A stretch of DNA of 35,850 nt from Opitutia bacterium UBA6410 (GCA_002437405.1 DJPO01000028.1:4322-40171), one strand, 5' to 3'; shown: positions 17,299 to 23,890, counted from the first letter of the stretch. The notes: generated by a model not told the origin, from the sequence alone. Made by a program: numbers and translations.

Positions 17299-17383
17299 AA
17301 AGGAGCTCCCATATCGGTTGACAAGCCGAGATTCCGATACGCGTAGCCATTGGTTCGATACCCGACCCTCTGGCATCTCCTCC
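17299..17383 (+). ncRNA. Structured RNA element, tandem copy A (unidentified family)
   Basis: This is the first of three related ~85-nt elements in direct orientation. The outer stem is AGGAG (17301-17305) with CTCCT (17377-17381). P2 is TATCGG (17312-17317) with CCGATA (17334-17339), or alternatively CGGTT/AGCCG capped by GACA. P3 is GCCA (17346-17349) with TGGC (17371-17374), and inside it TCG pairs with CGA. Blocks shared with copies B and C are GCTCC, GATT, GTAGCCATTG, CCGACC and TGGCAYCT. CTTGATT lies 30 nt upstream and may be a -35 box. Strand is inferred from promoter placement and 3' pyrimidine runs. I do not recognise the family. This copy lacks a good U tract. Confidence 0.55.
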
Positions 17384-17458
17384 CCATTTACAATGCTGAT
17401 TTAAATATTTAAATTATTTTCTTGATTTTTTGTAAGATTCATTAATTCTTAAAAATAA

Positions 17459-17552
17459 GAAGGAGCTCCACTGTCAGTTGAAAAGCTGCGATTCTGGCAG
17501 GCGTAGCCATTGCGTTCGTTAACCGACCCCTTGGCACCTCCTTCCCTTTTTT
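17459..17552 (+). ncRNA. Structured RNA element, tandem copy B (unidentified family)
   Basis: This is the second copy, starting 160 bp after copy A. The outer stem AAGGAG pairs with CTCCTT and is followed by CCC and eight T, so the closing helix can double as an intrinsic terminator. P2 is CTGTCAG (17471-17477) with CTGGCAG (17494-17500), different bases from copy A with pairing kept. The alternative helix CAGTT/AGCTG is capped by a GAAA tetraloop. P3 GCCA/TGGC and the core blocks are unchanged. The spacer before it is AT-rich and carries CTTGATT 33 nt upstream. It has no convincing open reading frame. Confidence 0.6.
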
Positions 17553-17611
17553 TTGCGTTTTTTTTTTATTATTTGCTTGATTACCCGAGATACTTTTTGA
17601 TGATAATTTAT

Positions 17612-17700
17612 AAGGGAAAGCTCCTTTGCCGAATGAGAAATCGGGATTTCGGTAAAAGTAGCCATTGTGTTCGCTACCCGACCCCTTGGCATCTTTCCCC
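17612..17700 (+). ncRNA. Structured RNA element, tandem copy C (unidentified family)
   Basis: This third and most divergent copy gives the best structural support. Its outer stem has changed to GGGAAAG (17614-17620) with CTTTCCC (17693-17699), a full compensatory replacement of the GGAG/CTCC stem of A and B. P2 is TTGCCGAA (17626-17633) with TTCGGTAA (17648-17655), again re-paired. The core blocks GCTCC, GATT, GTAGCCATTG, CCGACC and TTGGCATCT persist. CTTGATT lies 29 nt upstream with a GATAAT 19 nt after it. An A/T-rich run follows the 3' side. The function is unknown. Confidence 0.6.
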
Positions 17701-17789
17701 CCTTAAAAAATTTTATTTTTTGTGTCGGTAGAATTTTTGTTTTTAAGTTGCGTAGAGTTTTTTCGCAGAAACAGGAATATTTTGCACCC

Positions 17790-18470
17790 CGAGGTGGAGC
17801 GAAAAAGCAGCCACGAAAAGGCGAAGCTCGCGGCGTATAGAGACATACGTAAAAGTTTCGCCATTTGCGCGCGGTATCGGAGGGGGTTGCGGGCTTAAGA
17901 AAAACATTAAAGGGAAGAACGAAAGCCCAAACTTTAATGTTAATCCGTTAAAGCGGGGGAACGGAAGAGATTTGGCGGAACGATTTTGGAGCTAAAAAAC
18001 AGACACGAAAAAAGGTGAAGCTTGCGGCGTATAGAGACATACGTAAGAGTTTCGCCATTTGCGCGCGGTATCGGAGGGGGTTGCGGGCTTAAACAAAAAC
18101 ATTAAAGGGAAGAACGAAAGCCCAAACTTTAATGTAAATCCCAAAAGCGTGGGAACGGGAAAGATTTGGCGGAACGATTTTTGAGCTAAAAAACAGACAA
18201 TGAAAAAAGGCGAAGCTCGCAGCGTATAGAGACATACTCAAGGGGAGATTGTTTTACGCGCGGTATTGGAGGAATTTGCGGGCTTAAATAAAAACATTAA
18301 AGAAAAGAACGAAAGCCCAAACTTTAATGTTAATCCCAAAGGCGTGGGAACGGAAGAGATTTGGCGGAACGATTTTGGAGCTAAAAAACAGCCACTGAAA
18401 AAAGGCGAAGCTCGCAGCGTATAGAGACATACGTAAGAGTTTCGCCTTTTTTCAGTGGCTGTTTTTTAGC
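17790..18470. repeat. Tandem array, 3.5 copies of a ~195-bp non-coding unit
   Basis: Units begin at 17790, 17981, 18175 and 18370 (partial), giving periods of 191, 194 and 195 bp. The conserved mark GCGTATAGAGACATAC recurs at 17833, 18027, 18222 and 18417. Each full unit carries a hairpin GGCGAAGCT/AGTTTCGCC with an inner CGTAT/ATACG stem (broken in unit 3). It also has interleaved complementary segments GGGCTT, ACATTAAAG, AAGCCC and CTTTAATGT, and a small hairpin near the end. The units are highly alike with no coding potential. The fourth copy is truncated inside a large inverted repeat next to lpxA. I do not recognise the family, and no transposase is nearby. Confidence 0.9.
18380..18470. 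terminator. Very long bidirectional terminator hairpin after lpxA
   Basis: Thirty bases (18380-18409) are perfectly complementary to 18441-18470, with an A6/T6 pair near the base and a second A6/T6 pair inside. The 31-nt loop region can add 4 more pairs and an inner CGTAT/ATACG hairpin. Both strands present a U run, so it can stop lpxA transcripts 19 nt after their stop and any transcript from the array. Imperfect complementarity continues outward to 18358/18490. Confidence 0.85.
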
Positions 18471-18488
18471 CCAAAAGCGTCCGCCAAA

Positions 18489-19265
18489 TCAGGCGAGACC
18501 GCGCTCGGAGGGTGTATTCGCGAAAGTTATGATGGATTGTATCACTCTGTTCCCCGACGTGTCCCTCATCGCCAACTGCTCTATCGCGTGCGGCCTTGTC
18601 AGCCTTCTTCTGTAAATCAGCTTGAACGCACTATACACCAGCTCTATTTCTTCCGCCGTAAATCCGTTTCTTTGCATGTTTATTTTGTTTATCGCGCAAA
18701 CTTCCGCCGGCGAACCGTCCGCCATAAAGAACGGCGGCAAATCCTTTACCAACTTCGAACTTGCACTCAACATCGCATACGCCCCGATTCGGCAGAACTG
18801 GTGCGCTCCGCTTCCCCAACCGATTACCGCGTGATCCTCGACAACAACGTGCCCGCCGAGCGCAGCGTGCGAACTCATTACAATGTTGTTGCCAACAATG
18901 CAGTCATGCGCTATATGGCTGTATGCCAAAATGTTGTTGTTGTTGCCTACAATCGTGAACGTCTGGTCGGCTGTCGAACAGTGCGCCGTGGTGTATTCCC
19001 TGAAAACGTTGTTGTCGCCGATTCTCAAACCAGGGTTGCCGCCCTTGAACTTTAGGTCGTGCGTTTTGCCGCCTATGAATGCGTAGGGGAAAATTTGGTT
19101 GTTTTTGCCCATAACGGTGTTGCCGTCGACCGTCGCGTGGTGCGCAACTACCGTTCCCGCGCCGATTTTTACCGTCGCGCCAATGTAGGCATACGCGCCG
19201 ATTTCGACGCCCTCGTCGATTTCCGCGCCTTTTTCTATGATAGCCGTTTTATGAATGTTGGTCAT
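18489..19265 (-). CDS. lpxA: UDP-GlcNAc O-acyltransferase LpxA
   Basis: LpxA is the first lipid A enzyme, a trimer that moves a 3-hydroxyacyl chain from ACP to UDP-GlcNAc. The 258-residue protein is almost all left-handed beta helix made of hexapeptide repeats (IGAYAYIGATVKIGAG and similar). The catalytic His lies in the THDLKFKGG / YSHIAHDC region, and a helical C-terminal domain follows (EIELVYSAFKLIYRR). ATG 19265 is chosen; an in-frame TTG at 19271 would add two residues. It starts about 10 bp after lpxC-fabZ, so the two form an operon, and it ends at the giant hairpin. Confidence 0.95.
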   Translation of the reverse strand: MTNIHKTAIIEKGAEIDEGVEIGAYAYIGATVKIGAGTVVAHHATVDGNTVMGKNNQIFPYAFIGGKTHDLKFKGGNPGLRIGDNNVFREYTTAHCSTADQTFTIVGNNNNILAYSHIAHDCIVGNNIVMSSHAALGGHVVVEDHAVIGWGSGAHQFCRIGAYAMLSASSKLVKDLPPFFMADGSPAEVCAINKINMQRNGFTAEEIELVYSAFKLIYRRRLTRPHAIEQLAMRDTSGNRVIQSIITFANTPSERGLA

Positions 19266-19274
19266 AATCAAATA

Positions 19275-20615
19275 CTACGGGGCTTCGTTGGCGTCGATAA
19301 TAGCGAACATCAATTCAGCCGACGATGCGACTTTTCCGTCAACTTTGCACGAACCCTCGGCACATACAAACTTCTGCCCGCGGGACTTTGTGATTTTTAT
19401 GTCGATTTGGATTTGGTCGCCTGGTTTTATCGCCTTGCGGAATTTTACTTTGTCCGCACTCATAAAGTACGCGAGCTTGTCCTGCCCGTTGACGTGCCTT
19501 AGCATCATAATCCCAGCCGCCTGCGCCATTGCCTCGAGCTGCAATACCCCGGGCATAACGGGGTTGCCGGGGAAGTGCCCCATAAAGAAAGGCTCGTTGA
19601 TTGTGACGTTTTTTATCGCGGTAAGCTCGTCTTCGCCGCGCGTCTCGACGATTCTGTCGATGAGCACAAACGGGTAGCGGTGGGGGAGAAGCTCGAGGAT
19701 TCTGCGGGTGTCGAGCGTGGTTTCGGTAAAGAGTTTTACCTTGGACTTAATCGGCTCGGCGGCTTTTTTTGGGGACGCCTTGAGCGTCTCCATTTGCTTG
19801 TAGATTTTTTCGGTAAGCTTGGCGTTGAGCGCGTGCCCGGGGCGAACCGCAACTATGTGCGCGTTGAGTTTGACGCCCAAAAGCGCGATGTCGCCGATGA
19901 TGTCGAGAATCTTGTGGCGGACGAATTCGTCCTGATAGCGCAGGGGCTCTTTGGAGATGATTTTATCGCCCTTGATGACAATGGCGGAGTCGAGACTGCC
20001 GCCCTGAATTTTGCCCATTTTCAGGAGCTCTTCGATGTCCTCGTAGACGGTGAACGTGCGGGCTGGGGCGATTGCCGCCTGATATGTTTCGGGGTCGATT
20101 TCAAGCGAAAGGTGCTGGGTGTGGATTCCCCTGTCGTCGGCGGAAGTGCAGGTGATTTTGAGCCCGTCGTAGGGCAGGGCGATCAGCGAGCGGTTGCCCT
20201 CGGAGACCGAAACGGGCTCGCGCAGGCGGAAGACTTCGCGCTCGGCGTCCTGCTCTACGGGTTCCGCCTGTTGAATCAAGTTGACGAAAAACTTTGCCGA
20301 GCCGTCGAGAATCGGGGGTTCGCCCGCGTCCATTTCGACGATGCAGTTGTCGACGTCCATTCCGTTGAGCGCACTGAGGACGTGTTCGATTGTATGCAGC
20401 TTGACGTGCCCCGAGCTTACGCCCGTATTGCGAACCAAGTCGGAGGAAATTTGCGTTATCAGGGGGCGGACTTCGGGCTTGCCGAAGATGTCCTTGCGTT
20501 TAAAGACGATACCCGTGTTTACGGGAGCGGGTTTGAGCGTGAGCGTCACAGACTCCGCCGAGTGCAGAGACGTTCCGTTTATCGAGGCTTCGCGTAATAT
20601 TGTGCGCTGTTTCAT
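19275..20615 (-). CDS. lpxC/fabZ: Bifunctional LpxC deacetylase / FabZ dehydratase
   Basis: This 446-residue fusion has an N-terminal LpxC (1-285), the zinc deacetylase that commits UDP-acyl-GlcNAc to lipid A. The zinc ligands are His78 in HTIEHVLSAL and His234/Asp238 in HKILDIIGD. The C-terminal FabZ (about 295-446) is the 3-hydroxyacyl-ACP dehydratase, with LLPHRYPFVLIDRI and catalytic His347 in GHFPGNPVMPG and Glu361 in QLEAMAQ. A Lys/Pro-rich linker joins them. The fusion is known in Bacteroidetes and some relatives. Because FabZ and lipid A synthesis compete for the same acyl-ACP, fusion fixes their ratio. lpxA follows directly. Confidence 0.96.
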   Translation of the reverse strand: MKQRTILREASINGTSLHSAESVTLTLKPAPVNTGIVFKRKDIFGKPEVRPLITQISSDLVRNTGVSSGHVKLHTIEHVLSALNGMDVDNCIVEMDAGEPPILDGSAKFFVNLIQQAEPVEQDAEREVFRLREPVSVSEGNRSLIALPYDGLKITCTSADDRGIHTQHLSLEIDPETYQAAIAPARTFTVYEDIEELLKMGKIQGGSLDSAIVIKGDKIISKEPLRYQDEFVRHKILDIIGDIALLGVKLNAHIVAVRPGHALNAKLTEKIYKQMETLKASPKKAAEPIKSKVKLFTETTLDTRRILELLPHRYPFVLIDRIVETRGEDELTAIKNVTINEPFFMGHFPGNPVMPGVLQLEAMAQAAGIMMLRHVNGQDKLAYFMSADKVKFRKAIKPGDQIQIDIKITKSRGQKFVCAEGSCKVDGKVASSAELMFAIIDANEAP

Positions 20616-20787
20616 TTGCGAATCTAAAAGTTTCTCTATAATCTGTTATATTCCCACAAGACAAAAGGGGTGTCAAGCCCGATTTCCGCGCAGCCCGTCG
20701 GAGGGGACGCGCCCGCTTGTCGGCGGCTTGCCGCTCCGATTGCAGGCGGGTTGGTTGCCCGTTTATCGGCGGGAAGGTTCGCCTGCT

Positions 20788-21393
20788 TTAGTAGCCGAGC
20801 TTTGCGTCTATTATAATTACATACGCGGGGTTCGAGAACGTCGGGTGGGCGATAATCGAGTACGCGCAGCAGATTTTGTCGGGGCTTTGGCAGTTGTAGC
20901 ATTTGTCCGCCTTGACTGCGCACGGAGTTTTTCGCCCGAGTCTCTGGGCGTTTTTGGGGGCTGCGATGTTTTTCGCCCGCCACATCGCCTTTTCGAGATT
21001 TTCCTCGAGCTTGTTGATCCCGCAGACGAAGAAGACCGCCTTTCGGTCGACGCCGTAAATCGACGCCGCGACCCTGTTGCCGCGCCCGTCGATGTTGACG
21101 ATTTCGCCCGAGGCGGAGAGGGCGTTCGCGCTTGTAATATAATACTGGGCGTCGGCGGCGTTGCGCATTGTGTTTTCGTCGCGGTCGGGTGCGGCGTGCC
21201 AGTAGACCTTGTTGTTTTTCGCGAGAACGTCGTACAAACCTATTTCCGAAACCGTGACCGATCCGCCAATCCCCACGCTCGCGCCCGAGCCGATTGTTCG
21301 GGAGACGAACTCGACCGCCTCTTCGGAGGTTTCGAAGAATTTTGCGACAAAGCCGCGCTTTTCAAAATTTTTTACGACATTTTCGATTTGCAT
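20788..21393 (-). CDS. LUD-domain protein
   Basis: The 201-residue protein resembles the LutC/YkgG (LUD, formerly DUF162) family, whose better-known members take part in lactate utilisation. It keeps the glycine-rich GSGASVGIGGSVTVSEIGL motif (about 35-54) and the ISGIVNIDGRGNRVAAS-type segment around 96-111. A C-terminal cysteine group (Cys165, Cys168, Cys175, Cys176) could bind a metal or cluster. ATG 21393 gives the family start; upstream in-frame sequence to 21468 looks non-coding. No LutA or LutB partner is present, and the gene is divergent from a low-complexity protein, so its pathway is unclear. Confidence 0.8.
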   Translation of the reverse strand: MQIENVVKNFEKRGFVAKFFETSEEAVEFVSRTIGSGASVGIGGSVTVSEIGLYDVLAKNNKVYWHAAPDRDENTMRNAADAQYYITSANALSASGEIVNIDGRGNRVAASIYGVDRKAVFFVCGINKLEENLEKAMWRAKNIAAPKNAQRLGRKTPCAVKADKCYNCQSPDKICCAYSIIAHPTFSNPAYVIIIDAKLGY

Positions 21394-21708
21394 ATTACCG
21401 ATTTTTACAAAGGTCGAATGCTCCGTCGAGTCTTTTCTTGTCGTGGAATTTGCAAAAAACTGTTGCAAGACGGGAATATTTTTGTTCTATATTATACCCG
21501 AAATTCGATTTCGGCTCGGCTCAATCCTCGTTTTGCGCAGGTACATTTTGCAAAACACTCTCCCACCCGCCGCCGAATCTCGATAGAATACCAACTACCA
21601 CATACGGGAGCGTTTGCGGTTCTTCATTATTTGCGCGCGGATTTCAGCGCGCCACCCGATTCCGCGATAATCACAGCTCCCCCGCAAAAAACCAAACAGA
21701 AAACCATC
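21394..21708. promoter_or_regulatory. Divergent intergenic region with a candidate promoter
   Basis: This 315-bp gap lies between the LUD gene and the charged-protein gene. On the plus strand TTGCAA (21463-21468) and TATATT (21488-21493) could form a -35/-10 pair with a rather long 19-bp spacer. TTGCAA occurs twice in this stretch. The remaining ~200 bp before the ATG would be a long leader with nothing I recognise. Confidence 0.3.
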
Positions 21709-22524
21709 ATGGAAGAAGAAATCAAACAGGGCGAAACAAATCCCGCCCCCGCAGTTGGACAGCCCGAAGTATCGGAAGCACCCGCCCAAGAAGTTTCAGA
21801 ACAAAAGAAATCCGAACGTCCCATTCGCAAAAACGGCAGAAACAGAAGCGGCATGCGCTCGTCCGCCAAAAAGGCCGCCGTCGAGGCGGAATCGTGCGGG
21901 GAAGTCGAAGACCTCAGCAACTTCAAGGAAAAACTGAGTGGCTCGAACGTTTCGGGGTACGGCGACGACTCCGAAAACAGACAGCCCAAGCGCGAACGCC
22001 GCTTTGACCGCGACGGTCGCAGGGGCAGGGGCGAAAGAAACTCCGACGCTCCGCAGGAATCCGCTCCCGCAGCCGAACAGGACGCCGCGGCGCAGCCCGC
22101 AGACGCGGAATCGGCGGACTCCGAAGCCAAGCCCGCAGAGGAAAAACCCGAACGCGAAGGTCCTTTCTTCGAATCCAAAAAATTCGCGCCCCGCGCAGTG
22201 GAAGTCCCGCTGACCGACCGTCGCCCGAAGTTCTCCAACGACAGGGCGCAAAAGGACGACGGAGTGATTTCCTATTCGGCGAAAACTCCCGACTGCCCGT
22301 CGCTTTCGCTCTTCGCGAGGATTAAGAAGGCGGTTGCGTCGCTTTTCGGCAAGAAGCGCGACGACGGCAAAAAGAAGTACCGCAAGGACGGCAGAAAGGG
22401 CGACTTCAAAGGCCACAGACACCACCGTAACGGCGACAAAAAATACTACAACAAAAACAGGGGCAACGGCGACTTCAAGCGCAGACACGATAACCGCCCC
22501 CGCCGTGAAAACGGAGGCAAATAG
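21709..22524 (+). CDS. Highly charged, low-complexity protein (possible RNA-associated)
   Basis: The 271-residue protein has no recognised domain. Residues 1-45 are Glu/Pro/Ala-rich; 85-110 are Arg/Asp/Gly-rich with a short RGRGE box; 110-150 are acidic Ala/Pro/Glu. A short hydrophobic-basic patch near 203-219 (SLFARIKKAVASLFGKK) may fold as an amphipathic helix. The last 50 residues are Lys/Arg/His/Asn/Tyr/Gly repeats such as KYYNKNRGNGDF. Such basic tails often bind nucleic acid, but that is inference. The start is the first ATG after an A-rich leader; the frame is open further upstream without sensible sequence. A strong terminator follows. Confidence 0.65.
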   Translation: MEEEIKQGETNPAPAVGQPEVSEAPAQEVSEQKKSERPIRKNGRNRSGMRSSAKKAAVEAESCGEVEDLSNFKEKLSGSNVSGYGDDSENRQPKRERRFDRDGRRGRGERNSDAPQESAPAAEQDAAAQPADAESADSEAKPAEEKPEREGPFFESKKFAPRAVEVPLTDRRPKFSNDRAQKDDGVISYSAKTPDCPSLSLFARIKKAVASLFGKKRDDGKKKYRKDGRKGDFKGHRHHRNGDKKYYNKNRGNGDFKRRHDNRPRRENGGK

Positions 22525-22574
22525 GCGCAAAAACATTCCGATAGGGTTGTAAAAAAAAACCTGTTTCGGACGGT

Positions 22575-22608
22575 GCGGGCGCAAAATTATGCGCCCGCCT
22601 TTTATTTT
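22575..22608 (+). terminator. Intrinsic terminator directly before murA
   Basis: GCGGGCGCA pairs perfectly with TGCGCCCGC around AAATTA, followed by TTTTATTTT. It ends only 7 nt before the murA ATG at 22616, so it terminates the upstream gene and sits where a murA leader should be. Confidence 0.85.
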
Positions 22609-22615
22609 ACAAACC

Positions 22616-23890
22616 ATGGATTCTCTTCTCATAAAAGGCGGTTTGCCGCTAAGCGGCGAAGTAAAAGTGTCGGGGGCGAAAAACGCCTGTCTGCCGATGT
22701 TCGCGGCGGCGTTGCTCACCGACGAAAAGTGCGTGCTCCAGAATGTCCCCGACCTCAGCGACGTCCGCTTTATGGCGGACATAATCCGCGCGCTCGGAGC
22801 GGAGGTGTCCAACCCGCGCGAGGGAGTCTGGGAAATCTGCGCGAAAAACATTTCGCACGTCGCGCCATACGAGCTCGTCCGCAAAATGCGCGCGAGCATC
22901 TGCCTGCTCGGGCCCCTTTCCGCCCGCATGCGCAAGGCGGAGGTTTCGCTCCCAGGCGGCTGCGTAATCGGGGCGCGCCCCGTCGATTTGCACATCAAGG
23001 GAATGAGGGCGTTGGGCGCGAAAATCGAAATCGAGCGCGGGTATATCTGCGTGGACGGTTCGAAAATGCGCGGGGCGCAAATGTATCTTGGCGGACGCTT
23101 CGGCAGCACCGTAACGGGGACTGCGAACGTCATTATGGCGGCGACGATTATCCCGGGAACGACGGTAATCGAAAACGCCGCGTGTGAGCCGGAAATCGCC
23201 GACCTCTGCGCGATGCTTGAAAAAATGGGCGCGCTAATCGAGGGCGCGGGTTCGCCTACAATCACGATTACGGGCGTTCCGTGCCTCGGCGGAGCGACCC
23301 ACTCGGTTATGCCCGACAGAATCGAGGCGGGAACGTGGATTGCCGCCGCCTTGGCGTCGAAGGGAAAAGTGCTCGTGCGCGACGCCCAGAAAAAATATCT
23401 CGGCTCGTTCTTGGACGTTCTCGAAAGGGCGGGGTGCCCGTTTGCGGTCAAGAGCCGCTCGTCGATTTATGTTGACGCCTCCGACTTCAAAATGCGCCCG
23501 ATTGAGGCGATTACCCTCCCGTACCCTGGGTTGCCGACCGACCTGCAGGCACAGCTCTGCGCCCTGACGACTCAGGCAGACGGGATTTCCATAATCACCG
23601 AACGCATTTATCCCGAACGTTTTATGCATGTCCCCGAGCTCACCCGAATGGGCGCGAACATCGCCCGCGAAGGCCCGAGCGCAATCATAAGCGGCGGTAC
23701 GCGCCTTTCGGGAGCTCCCGTGATGGCGTCCGACTTGCGCGCTTCGGCGGCGCTCGTGATTGCGGCTCTCGCGGCGTCGGGCGAAACGCTTATCCACCGC
23801 GTCTACCACATCGACAGAGGGTACGAAAAAATCGACCAGAAGCTCGCCGCGTTGGGCGCGAAAGTCGAAAGGCTCAAGAACGCCGAATAG
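22616..23890 (+). CDS. murA: UDP-GlcNAc 1-carboxyvinyltransferase MurA
   Basis: MurA transfers enolpyruvate from PEP to UDP-GlcNAc, the first committed step of peptidoglycan synthesis in the cytoplasm. The 424-residue product shows the two-domain EPSP-synthase-like layout, starting with LIKGGLPLSGEVKVSGAKN. Its active-site loop LPGGCVIGARPVDLH keeps the catalytic Cys (residue 116), the fosfomycin target, unlike chlamydial MurA with Asp there. ATG 22616 gives the standard N-terminus; another in-frame ATG at 22589 lies inside the preceding terminator. With that hairpin 7 nt away, murA mRNA is either nearly leaderless or depends on read-through. Confidence 0.96.
   Translation: MDSLLIKGGLPLSGEVKVSGAKNACLPMFAAALLTDEKCVLQNVPDLSDVRFMADIIRALGAEVSNPREGVWEICAKNISHVAPYELVRKMRASICLLGPLSARMRKAEVSLPGGCVIGARPVDLHIKGMRALGAKIEIERGYICVDGSKMRGAQMYLGGRFGSTVTGTANVIMAATIIPGTTVIENAACEPEIADLCAMLEKMGALIEGAGSPTITITGVPCLGGATHSVMPDRIEAGTWIAAALASKGKVLVRDAQKKYLGSFLDVLERAGCPFAVKSRSSIYVDASDFKMRPIEAITLPYPGLPTDLQAQLCALTTQADGISIITERIYPERFMHVPELTRMGANIAREGPSAIISGGTRLSGAPVMASDLRASAALVIAALAASGETLIHRVYHIDRGYEKIDQKLAALGAKVERLKNAE

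Noticed and set aside
17351..17368. tRNA T-arm-like GGTTCGATACCC in copy A
   Set aside because: The rest of a cloverleaf and an acceptor stem are missing, and the other copies change this segment without keeping a T-arm.
17299..17700. Integron attC sites as an explanation for the three tandem elements
   Set aside because: The repeats lack the GTTRRRY/RYYYAAC core pair, the spacers hold no cassette genes, and no integrase is visible.
17299..18470. CRISPR array
   Set aside because: Repeat units are 85 and 195 bp with internal structure, not 25-40 bp repeats with unique spacers, and there are no cas genes.
20742..20786. GCAGGCG/CGCCTGC hairpin as a terminator of the LUD gene
   Set aside because: The 7-bp stem has a long loop and no U tract on the minus strand, so termination is not supported.
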